Part shown: in pieces, positions 53,201 to 64,000 of the stretch | Layout: each line of letters begins with the position of its first letter | How positions within the stretch are numbered: position 1 is the first letter of the stretch | NCBI GenBank assembly: GCA_012934845.2 | Contig: WNNJ02003378.1 | Span: 62,001 to 126,000, forward strand | DNA length: 64,000 nucleotides | From: Pomphorhynchus laevis | Taxonomy: Eukaryota > Acanthocephala > Palaeacanthocephala > Echinorhynchida > Pomphorhynchidae | Direction of reading: 5' to 3' | Program-made: the position numbers and the translations under genes | Notes under the pieces: generated by a model | Databases searched by the model: none | The model's input: only the letters and a program-made list of their open reading frames with translations | What the model was told of the DNA's origin: nothing

Positions 53201-53700
53201 GATATTGTTGTATACCAAACGATATTTTTACGAGGATGACCCTGATGCTCATCAGTTCTATTCAATTACAAGTGTGCATTTAGGGTCCCCACCTTCTCCA
53301 ATACAGCCATAGTTTCTGAATGCAGGTGCAAAGATGTAGTCCCTAACAGCAGCTTATTATTTTTAATATAATAAGATACCTAGGGTTTACCATTAAGGTT
53401 AAATAAACCGCCGGATCCTACTTGAATAGATTTAAGAGTGTCCTGAAGAGAGCCAGGTATGCCATAAACCGGGATTAATATATATCATTAAGTGGGAGTT
53501 CTAAGATGCGCATTTGGTGCGCCTGAGCATATCTCGGGATTAATCTCCTTCTCAAGAGGACGTCCCTCAGAGCAAAGACTAAGATTTCTGAACTTCCTCT
53601 CGTCGAGTCGACCCACCATCGTGCACTGTGATAGCGCTAGCAGATGTGTGGCAGACCCTAGTTGGTTCAATCGAAAAGCGTCGCATTAGTGTTTGCTGGT
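50290..53700 (+). mobile_element. Zinc-knuckle LINE, plus-strand copy (decayed)
   Basis: ORF1 remnant (50316-51450) has two zinc-knuckle-type motifs on the plus strand: CNGCHLWGHWSSNC (about 50866-50907, C-x2-C-x4-H-x4-C) and CFDCGGKHLVWSRRC (about 50979-51023). ORF2 has an APE endonuclease (ADVIVLQETRS near 51570, NIYIRPGEIHKN near 51830, LLSDFND near 51910, NSLLDILLLHK near 52025) and RT fingers (52628-53107), ending with a C-terminal ISGLISFSRGRPSEQ region (53540). The YADD region is deleted between about 53280 and 53370. Zinc knuckles in ORF1 point to the I/Jockey/R1 side of LINEs rather than CR1. Many stops and frameshifts. Confidence 0.8.
52628..53107 (+). pseudogene. RT fingers fragment of the zinc-knuckle LINE
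   Basis: A 159-codon frame: LPLPTRVCQLLTNSQRKDIV, DIAGINIIHQLFLPKKKPVT, then RHILIQNYLISVYKKALARK and the start of the next RT block (IPPGFHRFVKSFG). The minus copy at 55281-55703 has the same segments with PMSIQNSLISIYEKALARKI and FHGFVKGRSVHSAV, confirming one family. Both are parts of LINE ORF2 remnants. Confidence 0.75.
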
Positions 53701-54475
53701 AGGGCCAGATCAATCCGCGATATAGAAGACTATCATCGAAACTTGTTATTGACAGTTTCTGTTTATTGATTTCAATTGTATGAACTGTTTTATCTTATTA
53801 GATGCATGTTTATTAGTTATTAAGGAAATCTATTATTTACCGTATCAGTGGTTTGACAATAAAAATATAAACCAGTGGTTTATAGCAATTTTTGAAAAAC
53901 AGGGATTTTGTTGGTTTGATGCAATCATATTTATACAATCCATTCTTTTTAAATTGAATTTTTGTTTGCCTTATCTTACATATGTGGTTCGCATAATTAT
54001 AAAATTCGTTTAGCATGCATGTAGCGTACCTCAAAATGTATAGAACAATGATATAATAGCGTTTAATATTACGGAACAGTGTTGATATGTAATTACCATT
54101 TCTTTCCTTGAGCCAGATCCTACTGATTGTATGATATAACACATAAATACATGACTGTATGTTTATATTTGGCATAATTCTTAAAATTTAATTATATCGT
54201 AACTATATTTAATGGCATTAATAAAATCCAAATATACACTAAAGTATATGAAATGCATGAACTCTGAGATAAAGTAGTATAACAATTATAACAGCAGCAA
54301 AATAAAACTTAAAGTTAATTTTACCAGATTTATTTATGTGATATAATTTGATTCGATACAAACGATGCATTATTAAACGTAATTAATAATAAATATTTTC
54401 TTAAAAACAATAATACAGCGATTAAATAAATAATGACAAATAAAAAAAGGAAAATCAAAAACTTCTCAGAGATCT
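53701..54475. other. AT-rich spacer between two convergent LINE copies
   Basis: The 3' ends of the plus copy and the minus copy face each other across about 780 bp. Frames of 77 and 112 codons exist on opposite strands but overlap each other and show no domain. I do not call a gene. Confidence 0.5.
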
Positions 54476-54479
54476 TCTT

Positions 54480-56583
54480 TTTCTCCTTTTCTGTTCAGTT
54501 CTATATCTTTATAGCCTCAGGTCCGGTAGGATCTAAGCCCTCCAGCCAATTCAACACTCCGCCTTTCGACTAAAACACCCGGGGTCTTTCACCCGCCCCT
54601 CCCCCCAAAGAGTCCAATAGAGGCGGACTATGCTGGGTAAACGAGATACGAAGAGCTTGATAAACAGCCTTTGCTGTTGGAGACGTCCTTTAGAAAAGAA
54701 GACTAATCCCGAGATAGCTCAAGTTCCCCAGAGGCGCACCTGAGTTTTCCGTTTCAATGACAGGTGCTGGGCTCGTTTTTGGGCCCACCTAGCTATCTTC
54801 AGGATTCGTATAAATATATCTAGGTCAGCTTTCGCCGAACAGTTCACTGTAACGATGAACCCCAGGTATTTTACTCGACTCGTGAAGGTAGGGAGTGGTT
54901 GATTATTCATGGTGGAGAATAAGACAGAGGGTGCTAATTTGATTTATTGCGTTGGTGCTATGGAAGACAACCACCTGCGATTTGGCGGAGTTTAAGATAA
55001 GATTGGACCGGGCTAACTGGTATTTTAATCTTAAAAATAAACGGCTGATGTCCAAGACTACGTCTTTGCACCAGCGTCCAGAGAACAGGGCTGTGGTATC
55101 ATCAGCATATACCACTATACGTCGTTCGCGTTTAAATATTTTAACGAGTTCAATGGAAGCAGCAAGAAACAAGATAGGAGAAAGAGAGGATCCTTGAGGG
55201 AACACCCGTAATAAGGTAAAACTGACGCGCAGCAGGGTCATCTTCTTAATAGAATCGCTTGGTGTACAGCAGTATCTACATCATGTTAACAATTCTCGCA
55301 GGCAACCCAAGGGACCTGAGACAAGAGATAACAAAGGGAATGGAGATACGTTCAAATGCAGCAGAAAAATCAAGGAAAACAGCCACAAGTTGATGACTAT
55401 TCTCCTAAAAAAAGGATGTACCTTACATACTGCGGAATGGACCGAGCGACCTTTGACGAACCCATGGAAACTTGGTGTTATTAAGTTTCGCCTAATTGGG
55501 TGATCGCGGATTTTACGCGCCAGCGCTTTTTCGTAAATGGAGATGAGGGAGTTTTGAATCGACATGGGTCGTAGATCTTTAGGACATGCAATCGATTTCT
55601 TTTGTTGTAAAAACAAATCTCGGCTAATATTTATGCCAGCAATATCGGACGCGGAGGCTACTAGCATTGTGATGGCGACCTCCTTTCTCTGACTGTCTGT
55701 CAATAACTGACAGACCCGAGTGGAGAGTGGCGCGTCGGATTTGGAGGTGCCCGATAGTGACCCCCAGGAGTTTAGGATATATGTGACAGATATATTTCTA
55801 CTCCTGAAGTCACACCAAGGCGGGATTGGTTGAGGTGATTATATAAAAAATGGTTGAGGTGATTATATGGTTGAGGTGATTGAGTGGCTTTATAATTATG
55901 AATGGATAGTGACTCCTCCAAAACTTTGTCAAGACCTATTTTTCAAATCTAGCCTAATGCTCTATCCCTCCAACAGACAAACTTCTTCTTGAATATATTC
56001 TAGAAGGAAGTCTGGCTGGATTAAGGGAAACGATGCTTGCCCTATCCGTACCCAGTTGGAAACTATATCTAGTGCTCCAATATTCTTTTAAAAGAACTTG
56101 CTTGGCCGAACCAGAGAGGTTGGGAAGACGGAGCATATACGCAAGGGTCTTGAGTTTTATCGGAGTGGGACTGTAAATACGACCTATGTAGGTAGTCGAA
56201 AGTATCGCGGTAGCTTGCGAAGAGAGGTAGGAATTAAATTCGGACAAACTATCATTACCAATTCGTGGGAATTGTTGGATAGCTGCCTGAAAGAAGGCCA
56301 CTCTGATAGGATCAAAGTGGAATCTCATTCTAAGCAGCGTATCCTCTTCTATCCGCCAACGAATCAAGTCATGATAGGTCGACAGATGTTGTTGCAACTG
56401 CTCCGTACAGTGGTGTTTCAACAACCATCTCTCATGGAGCAGTAATAAGTCGAGGAGTGAGTTCGTTGATGTGCAATGAAAGGAAGAGAAAGGTGGTTTG
56501 TAAATAAGATAACCGTTCCTGGCTCTTCGGAGTGCTGCATTTATCCAAAGAACAGTTCTGTCGTTAAAAATCATTAAGTGCAA
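54480..56583 (-). mobile_element. Zinc-knuckle LINE, minus-strand copy (5'-truncated)
   Basis: Read from 56583 downward: endonuclease end (INAALRRARNGYLIYKPPFS, NSLLDLLLLHERWLL), a 209-codon open linker (56583-55954), RT fingers (55703-55281), palm with FPQGSSLSPILFLAA and VVYADDTTALF (YADD at 55110-55099), thumb (VKYLGFIVTVNCSAKADLD) and the C-terminal ISGLVFFSKGR region. Unlike the plus copy at 50.3-53.7 kb it keeps the catalytic box, but ORF1 and most of the endonuclease are missing. At 55827-55881 an 18-bp unit (TGGTTGAGGTGATTATAT) is present about 2.8 times. Several frameshifts. Confidence 0.82.
55954..56583 (-). pseudogene. Endonuclease end + linker ORF of the zinc-knuckle LINE, 209 codons
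   Basis: The frame starts inside the endonuclease (NDRTVLWINAALRRARNGYL), passes the conserved NSLLDLLLLHE segment, and continues through the endonuclease-RT linker (TYHDLIRWRIEEDTLLRMRF, LSEFNSYLSSQATAIL, KLKTLAYMLRLPNLSG). It aligns to the plus-strand copy at 51930-52560, where it is broken. The N-terminal catalytic part is absent. Confidence 0.75.
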
Positions 56584-56600
56584 TCATCATCATCATCATT
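56584..56600. repeat. (ATC)n microsatellite
   Basis: About five ATC units at the junction between the minus-strand LINE and the Ty3/gypsy fossil. Confidence 0.85.
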
Positions 56601-56639
56601 GAGTGCTGAACCAGCACTACCGCTTTACCAAATATGATC

Positions 56640-59600
56640 ATTAGCGCAAAAGCACTGACAAGGTTCAATTTATGCGAACAGCCTCGGTTCAATTTATGCG
56701 AACATTGTGAATGGACAAGCTACTCAAACCAGCGATCCTAGATGCTTTAACCGATGGGATTGATTCGGCAAAAGTTTGGCGTCATTGGCTACAAAGATTC
56801 AATGCGTTTGTACGAGTTCTTGAAGATGTCACAAACCAACAAAAGCTTGACCTTCTGATCAACCACATCTCTCCAATCCTTTATGATATCATCGAAGGAA
56901 TCGATGATTATGATATCGCGATCGATACGTTAAGTAGAAGTTTTATAAAGGACAGGGGAGATGTATATGCAAGACATCAGCTGCATAATTTGAAGCAAGC
57001 CGAAAACCAGACAATCGACCAGTTCATTCAAACGACAGAATCCGTTGCCCGTCAAATCAAGTTCAAAGATGTAACTTCACGAGAACATCGAGATTCTTTG
57101 TTGTTGGATACTTTGTGGCTGGAATTATTTCCACATCGATCAGAAAACGTCTACTTGAAACCGTCGATCTTAACAAAGAGAGTGCTTATCGGATCACTCG
57201 ATCAATCGAGTTGGCACAGGCTGAAGCATCGGAATTCCGGTTATCTTCACGGGATATCACTCAATCTGAAAATATGGAATCTATGATTAACTATGCTAAT
57301 CCACCGCAGTTGACAAATTTACCCAGAGAGGATTCGGAAGCAAAACAAGAATGTTCCGCAATCAAAAGTCAAGAGCGATGCTACTTTTGCGGTCGAAACC
57401 GCCACGTGCGGAGTAACTGTCCTGCTCGCAACGCTACCTGTCATACGTGCAGCAAGAAAGGACACTTTTCTAACATGTGCCGTTCAAGAAATTCTGGTAC
57501 GTCTGCGTCTTTATATTCAATAAGCACAACAAACGCGTCATCATCAAACTTAATCCAGCCCACTATAAGTTTGAATAATATCTCAGTAAGCGGGATGATC
57601 GATTCTGGAAGTTCATTTAATATTGTCAGAAGTGATGTCGCTACAAAGTGCAAGCTTGTGAGAAAATCCACAAATTTAAAAGTTTCTCTCGCTGCATCTG
57701 AATTTTCCTGTGAGTTAAGACATTGTACATTCGCCTATGTTGTTTTAAACAATCGTTTCTATCGAAATGTAAAATTCTTCATTCTCCCCACCAGATCACA
57801 TAACAGATGTGATCCTCGGTGTACCCTTTCTTCGTCAACACTCGACGGTGACCATAGAATTCAACGGAGTAGAACGTCCTTTGGTCGTTGTTGCAGGTGT
57901 TGGGGAAATGAAAGTTGAAGCCCCGTCTCTATTTCAATTCATAGACAAAGCGGTAAAACCTGTTGCAATTCCATCTCGTCGAAGAACTCCAGAAGATAAC
58001 TGTTTTATCGCAGCCGAGGTAAAACGTCTATTAGATTCCATTATCATCGAGAATAGCACGTCTCCGTGGCGTGCACAAGTTGTCCTGGTTAAAAATCCTG
58101 GTCGCGAAGTGCGAATGGTAATAGATTACAGTTTGACGGTGAATTGATTCACTCATCTTGATGGCTTCCCTCTTCCCAGGATTGACGAATTCATTGATAA
58201 GCTATCTCCATTCAAAAGTTTCAGTCGATTAGACCTAAAGAATGCTTATCATCAGGTTCCCATTCAGGAGAATGAGAGGCATTACACTGCATTTGAAGCT
58301 AATGGTCGTTTGTACCAATTTAAACGCCTACCGTTCGGATTGACAAATGCAGTTGCGTCTTTCCAACGTATCATCGCTAAGTTAATCGAGGATGAGGATC
58401 TTGAATCTACGTACGCTTATTTGGATGATGTTATTATTGGCGGTGAAACAAAGGAACTTCACCAAAGGAATCTTGATCGCTTCTTAGAAGTTGCTAAGAA
58501 ATATAATATCACTTTAAATACGTCAAAATGTATTTTCGGAGTCTCTAAGGTATGTTTTCTTGGCTACCAGATAGATAACGGTTGCATTTCACCTGACCCT
58601 GATCGTGTCAAACCCTTATTGGAAATGCCTGAGCCAAAATCATTAGTCGAACTTAAACGTATTATAGGAATGTTCGTACACTATTCTCGATGGATAAAGA
58701 ATTTTTCAAATGTCGTTCGACCTTTAGCACAAACTGTATCTTTTCCGCTGTCTCTTCATGCAAAAGAATCATTTGCAAGTCTGAAACACAGCCTTGCATC
58801 AACTACATTGTCTAAAGTAGATTTCTCAGTCCCATTCGTGGTCGAGACAGACGCATCTGCCTTTGCGATCGGTGCTACTTTGTCTCAAAATTTTAAACCA
58901 GTCGCATTCTTCTCACGTACTCTGGATAAGAACGCAATGAAATATGCAGCTGTTGAGAAAGAGGCACTAGCCATAGTTGAATCTATAAGATACTGGCGTC
59001 ACTATTTATCCTATAGACATTTCACCGTTCTGACGGATCAACAATCCGTGGCGTTTTTGTTCTCAAATAAACATTACAGTAAGATCAAAAATGACAAAAT
59101 CAATCGTTGGAGAATAGAATTGTCCGAATATCAGTTCGACGTGTCATATCGATGCGGCAAAGAAAATCAGGTAGCTGACGTTATGTCTCGAATTGCTTTA
59201 GGATCAGTCACGAGTGATTTAAAAGAACTCGAACGGATGCATGATCATTTGTGTCACCCTGGGGTAACAAGGATGTGGCACTATGTACGTCATCGAAATT
59301 TTCCTTATTCTATTGAAGATGTTAGAAAAGTCATCAAAGATTGTCCTAGCTGCAACAAATTGAAACCTCACTTTTATAAACCCCCTCGAAGTACGTTGAT
59401 TAAAGCTAGTAAACCATGGGAGCGTTTGTCCTTAGATTTTAAAGGCCCGCTGCCCAGCTCGAGTAAGAAAAGATATGTTTTATCTATAGTAGATTAATAT
59501 AGCCGATTTCCCTTTGGGTTTCCCTGTGCTGACACAAGTTCTCGATCAGTAATTCAGCGTCTTTAGTCGTTGTTCGCATTATTTGGCACGCCTGAGAATA

Positions 59601-60470
59601 TCCATACCGATCGGGGTACTTCTTTCACGTAGGTAGAGTTCCGTAAATATTTATTGACATTGGGAATCACGCTATCATATTCCACTCCCTACCATCCTAC
59701 CTCAAATGGCCAGATTGAGCGCTATAACGGGTTGATATGGAACGCGATACGGTTGTATCATCATCATAATAAGATTCCAATCGAACGGTGGGAAACAACA
59801 CTTCCAAAGGCGCTTTATTCGATCAGATCTCTTTTATGCACTTCGACTAATGAAACGCCTCATGAACGTATATTCAAATTCAATCGTAGATCAGCTAAGG
59901 GAGTCAGCTTACCTGAGTGGTTAATCAATCCTGGACCTATATTTGTAAAGAATTTCAACCGTATTAGTAAAAACGATCCACTTGTAGATCGCGCAGAGCT
60001 TATTCATGCCAACGAGAACTACGCTCTAGTTCGATACCCTAATGGAAAAGAGACTCACATTTCAACTCAATATCTAGCTCCCAATAACTGTAATCAAAAT
60101 GTATTCGAAGAATCCAACATATCTCAAAATTGCCAGATGGACGATTCACCCCCTGCAATGTTTACTCCGGATATCCACAATTTACAAACAGAGGTGGATT
60201 CAAATAACAGTGCTACAAGCTCAGCGTCGCATATACCTAATGAGAATTATGATCTGAATAAAGTTCACGATTGTCAAGAGCAACAAGTAGATCTACAGCA
60301 GATCCCGTCAATGGAATTTCGACGATCGACACGTATGCGTCGATCACCGAATTATTTGTCTGATTATATCGTTGGGAGAATGTACTGATATTTATATGCT
60401 ATGTTTTCAGATGTTCGCATAAAGCCTTTTGTTGTTGTTCGCCTAGGTTCAATGGATATCTCAAAACGAG
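56640..60470 (+). mobile_element. Ty3/gypsy LTR-retrotransposon fossil, nearly complete internal region
   Basis: Parts in normal order: gag (about 56711-57290), CCHC zinc knuckles (57378-57480), aspartic protease (around 57600), reverse transcriptase (58000-58560, catalytic box near 58425), RNase H (58800-59190), integrase (59220-59930 with zinc-binding and core regions) and the pol tail to 60388. This order, with integrase after RNase H, defines the Ty3/gypsy type. No LTR pair was found next to it. A 20-bp element containing TTCAATTTATGCGAACA is repeated twice at 56661-56706, and TGTTCGCATAAA, its reverse complement in part, is near 60413. The copy is broken in about four or five places but is much better preserved than its relative at 33.2-35.6 kb. 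No envelope gene was seen. Confidence 0.87.
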
Positions 60471-60479
60471 AGTGATACC

Positions 60480-63400
60480 AATACGCGTGAATTTTTGTTA
60501 GTCATTTTAGCCAGACGCAGAAGAACAACGAAAACTGATGCTGATGGTCGCAAAGTGTCTGGAGATTTGATGGTAAACTGTTGCAATGATCGGGAAGAGC
60601 AAAGTTCATCGCATATTCGTAATCCTCACAATTCTAGTTCAAGTCACATTATGACTGGTAAACCAATAAATGCGAATCAATCGTGTTAAGCGCGCAGCGC
60701 CTCGCGAAATCGATGCCTAATCCTTCAGAATGTTCCTGAGGCTCTATCATCATACACCACGCAGAGAAGAATGGACGCGTATTTAGACCATGTACATTCA
60801 GTACTAACTCAGATATGCGCAGGCGAGAGCTGCGACTTTGTCGGACAAATTAAGGTGCTTGGTCTATTCGTTTAGGTAAGCAGTTGGATTTCCCGAGGTT
60901 GTTGAGGGTGGTATTCGAAACGAATGAACAGGCTAAATTCGTGATATCTGTTTCGAACAAATAGCGTAGTGATAAAGTTCGTATCCGTCCTGATTATTCA
61001 ATGGAGGAAAGAAAAATGGCGTGGGAAGCTAGGATTGAGTTGAATCGTCGCATTTTGGAGGGAGAAGATAACCTAGTTATTCGGGATTTTCGAGTTGTCC
61101 GGAAAAGGCCGTTTGTGCGTTGGCTTCCACTTGTAACGAGGTCGATCTCATTTGCTTCGATTGGTTGATTCCAAATGCTGAAATGCATTCTCGGGGGTAG
61201 CATGTCGCAATGTGCTCCTATCATTGGCTACACAAATATTCGTAGTTTAATTTCGAATCTTGATGATGTTAGAGTTTGGACGCATTCTACGCATACAGAC
61301 GTGTTGGTTATTTCTGAGACGTGTTTACACGATGCCATTCCTGATAACGTAGTATCTATTCCAGGTTATCAATTGTTATGTTTAGATAGATGTCCTCCTA
61401 AGAGGGATGGTGGAGTGGCACTTTATGTTCAGGATAGGAACGTTATTAGCAATATAGTGAGATATTCAAATAGAGAATGGACATGTGAGTGCTTAATAGT
61501 TGATCTTGTTATATGTAGCCTCTAGGTTTCATTGGGTGTTCTTTATTAAACACCCAAATCAGCCATTTTAGAGGATGAGCTGATGCATATTTTAACTAGA
61601 GCTTGTAGTATGAGTGATCACTCGTTCATCTTAGTTGATGATTTTAATCTACCGACCCTGGTGATTGATTAATATGGCAACAGTATTATTGGTAACTGTT
61701 TCTGTGAGGATAAAAACCTATGGAAGCTCTTGGTATGTAATCAATTACTCAGCCAGCATGTATCTGCTCCTACTAGATTTGGCACTGATAGAGTACGTTC
61801 TTGATCTTGTATTTTCTCAAAGAGATGGTCAGATATGTGACCTATCCCATAATCATCCAATAGGAGGAAGTGATCACTGTGTTTTGGTGTTTAAGCTGAC
61901 TATAGTTTCAGATATTCTTGCAATCGATGCCGAACCTGCATTAACGAAGATATCATGGGATCATGTTGATGTTGAAATGTTACAAAAGTTTGTGTCCTCG
62001 TTGAACTTTGAGTGCGGTGATGTTGAAAGCCAGGAATGTTGGTACTTCATTCGAGATTTACTAATTCGTATATCTGATTATTTTGCTCCGCGTAGATTAA
62101 TGCAGAAAACTGCTTATAAGAAACCTCCGTAGTTTGACAGTAGTCTACGTGAAGCTCTCAAAAGACGCAACAATTTGTTTAGAAAGTGTGGTCACGAAGG
62201 TAATTTGATTGCTCAATTCAAACTTGCTCACAATGCATATAAGTGTCTCAGAATTAAGAAACGGATGGAGTATGAGGACCAAATTGTGCAATCTTTAAAT
62301 AGCTCGCCCAAACGCTTTTGGTCATATGTTCGTCAAAGTACGCGTACTTATTGTGCAATCACTAGATTATCATCAAACGGTAAGTTGCTTGATTCCCTTC
62401 TGACGTTGCTAATGAGTTTGCTAATGCATTTGACCTACACAATGCTAGTTCGACCATAGAAGATAGTGTTCAGTCAGTCAGTTTTCCTCCTTGCTTTAGT
62501 GCTTCCATTATAATCAATGTGGATGATGTGGCTTGGAGGTTATCACATTTGTCGTCTTCATCTTCTTCAGGTCCTGATGATATTCATCCGCATCTACTCA
62601 GGGTGTTGAGTCAACATTTGGCTCCTTCGGTCACTAGCTTGTTTTAGGCATCTCTGGATAGCATGGATGTACCGTTTGAATGTAAGAGTGCGATAATTAT
62701 GCCGGTATTCAAAAAGGGTGACCCGCAGCTAGCAGACAACTATCGAGCTATAAGTCTTACAAGTCATTTGGGTAAGGTACTGGAAAATAGCATCCACGAA
62801 CATATACTCAGGCACTTGAGCATATCAGGTCAACATAGCTTTATGCAACATGGCTTCAGAAAAGGACGTTCTTGCCTTACCAACCTTTTGTCTGCCCGTG
62901 AGGCCTGGATTGAATCCATGTCTCAAGGAAAGGCAGTTGACGTTATTCTGTTCGATTTTAGTCGTGCGTTTGATCGTGTTCCCCATAGTCTCTTCATTCA
63001 AACAGTGGCCAGCTACGGCATTAATAGCTAAGTTATAGGATGGATTAGAGGTTTTCTATGTAACAGATCTTTCATAGTACGAGTTGGTAGTACCCTATCC
63101 TCACCACATTTAATTACGTCAAGAGTTCCTCAGGGTTCTGTACTAGGACCTTTATTGTTTACCATGTTCATGAACAATTTTCACACAAACTCCATTGTCA
63201 GTGTTTAGCCTTTGCTGACGACATCAAAATCTGATGTGAGGTCATATCTGCAGATGACCATATCCGCTTACAACGTGACATTGACAGGGTTAATACATGG
63301 ATTGTTAATACTTGGGTATTGTTAAACATTTCTAAGTGCTAACACATTCGTCTCGGCTTGTCCAATGTGTCTTCCTTGTATAGTGTCGGGACATATAGTA

Positions 63401-64000
63401 TCATTTCGACCCATCAGGTTCGTGATCTTGGCATACTTATGCAATCGACTTTTAAAACTAGAATGGATACTGAAAGACGTTGCAGTTCAGCAAGGAAAAT
63501 GATTTTTCTGATTAAAACTTGCTTGTTAATATCTCCTGTGTTTTGCTCGGCTATATAATGTGTTTGTTTGTCCCAATATCGAATATGCTATCAAGGTATC
63601 ATTCCCTTCTACAAGAGGTGAAATGAGGGATTTGGAGAGAATTCTACGTCGTGGCAGGAAGCTCGTTCGAGGATGTAAAATGATGAGTTATAGCGATCGT
63701 TTAACTTCAATAGGCATGATATCAGTGCAAGCCAGACTACTCGTTCTGGATCTGTTTGCAATGTGGTCTATAGTAAAGGAGATAGACGGCTACCCAAATG
63801 AATGTGTTGAATTGAATGTCCGACAAAGTCGCAGGGGTCATTTTCTCGCGTTACGCGCAAGACAAATTGGAAGGTCGACAATGGTATCGCGATTGTCACG
63901 CAGAGTGAGAAGGTTATGGAACGCATTGCCTCACGACATCATGATTGCGTCATCATCGAGTCAATTCAAAGCCACGGTCAACACTTGGATACGACACGCT
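60480..64000 (+). mobile_element. CR1-like LINE running to the window edge
   Basis: An ORF1 remnant (about 60690-61165) has an RRM-like segment (LLRVVFETNEQAKFVISV near 60910) and the shared tail EERKMAWEARIELNRRILEG, then IRDFRVVRKRPFVRW. ORF2: endonuclease (61190-61960), RT (62480-63560), thumb and C-terminus (63560-64000) ending RLWNALPHDIMIASSSSQFK. FADD is at 63211-63222, followed shortly by a stop where KLW is expected. Several frameshifts and stops. The start of ORF1 is unclear, and the 3' UTR lies beyond the window. It is the same general clade as the LINE at 35.6-39.6 kb but a distinct family by sequence. Confidence 0.85.
61175..64000 (+). pseudogene. ORF2 remnant of the 60.5-kb LINE
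   Basis: Endonuclease: IIGYTNIRSLISNLDDVRVW, VLVISETCLHDAIPD (catalytic Glu), RDGGVALYVQDRNVI, then VDDFNL where GDFN is usual, and GGSDHCVLVFKL near 61870. Linker: FRKCGHEGNLIAQFKLAHNA, KRFWSYVRQS. RT: SSGPDDIHPHLLRVL near 62560, CKSAIIMPVFKKGDPQL, FRKGRSCLTNLLSAREAW, VDVILFDFSRAFDRVPHSLF, VPQGSVLGPLLFTMF and FADDIKI. The open blocks 61175-61525, 61665-62132, 62175-62459 and 62663-63031 are separated by frame breaks. It is not functional as it stands. Confidence 0.83.

Noticed and set aside
53780-54175. Small genes between the convergent LINEs
   Set aside because: Opposite-strand frames overlap and consist of AT-driven residues (Ile, Tyr, Asn, Lys) with no motif.
1-64000. CRISPR arrays, rRNA, prokaryotic operons, Polinton-like or envelope-bearing elements
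   Set aside because: No regularly spaced repeats, no rRNA motifs, no protein-primed polymerase, packaging ATPase, capsid or envelope-like ORF was seen on either strand.

Overview
The window is animal nuclear DNA: AT-rich, non-operonic and packed with retroelements. It contains no bacterial-style genes, rRNA or recognisable tRNA. Two long single-exon reading frames look like host genes. One (5855-8164, minus strand) has three LOTUS/OST-HTH domains followed by an extended Tudor domain, the layout of TDRD5/Tejas-type germ-granule proteins, so the source is a metazoan. The other (43267-44976, minus strand) is an acidic 569-residue protein I do not recognise. The species cannot be fixed from sequence alone; hammerhead-bearing repeats, CR1-like LINEs and Penelope-type elements together fit an invertebrate.

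Layout. 0.2-3.9 kb: first copy (T1) of a CR1/L2-like LINE with a pyrimidine-rich sense strand, called family T here. 3.9-5.0 kb: a Penelope-like fossil with a GIY-YIG fragment, inverted terminal repeats and a nearly canonical hammerhead ribozyme. 5.2-5.6 kb: a decayed tandem repeat related to one at 48.9 kb. 5.9-8.2 kb: the LOTUS/Tudor gene, with a 138-bp MITE just upstream. 9.2-23.3 kb: LINE fragments, two long T copies (T2, T3), a short T copy (T4) and a broken retroelement of uncertain class. 23.3-25.7 kb: a foldback repeat and two diverged tandem duplications. 25.7-33.1 kb: a CR1-like LINE and a mosaic of LINE and Penelope-related pieces inserted into one another. 33.2-35.6 kb: a broken Ty3/gypsy fossil. 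35.6-39.6 kb: the best preserved CR1-like LINE (ORF1 intact, 392 aa). 39.7-42.8 kb: a Penelope-related tail, a hAT-type non-autonomous element and a GC-rich island of nested hairpins. 43.3-45.0 kb: the unknown gene. 45.7-47.4 kb: two Penelope-related copies head to head. 48.9-49.2 kb: a repeat with pol III-type A and B boxes and a hammerhead core in a circularly permuted order. 50.3-56.6 kb: two copies of another LINE, tail to tail. 56.6-60.4 kb: the better preserved Ty3/gypsy fossil. 60.5-64.0 kb: a further CR1-like LINE running to the window edge.

How it fits together. Nearly everything is mobile DNA in successive layers. The CR1-like families share an ORF1 plan: an N-terminal Cys motif, an RRM-like core and a conserved basic tail. 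ORF2 follows with an APE-type endonuclease and a reverse transcriptase. The most interesting small-scale signals are RNA structures inside repeats: two hammerhead motifs, a hairpin-plus-pseudoknot conserved in the terminal repeat of the Penelope-related family, a 3' stem-loop in family T, and the hairpin island at 42.4 kb. The LOTUS/Tudor gene is, by family, probably part of piRNA or germ-granule defence against such elements; that link is inference.
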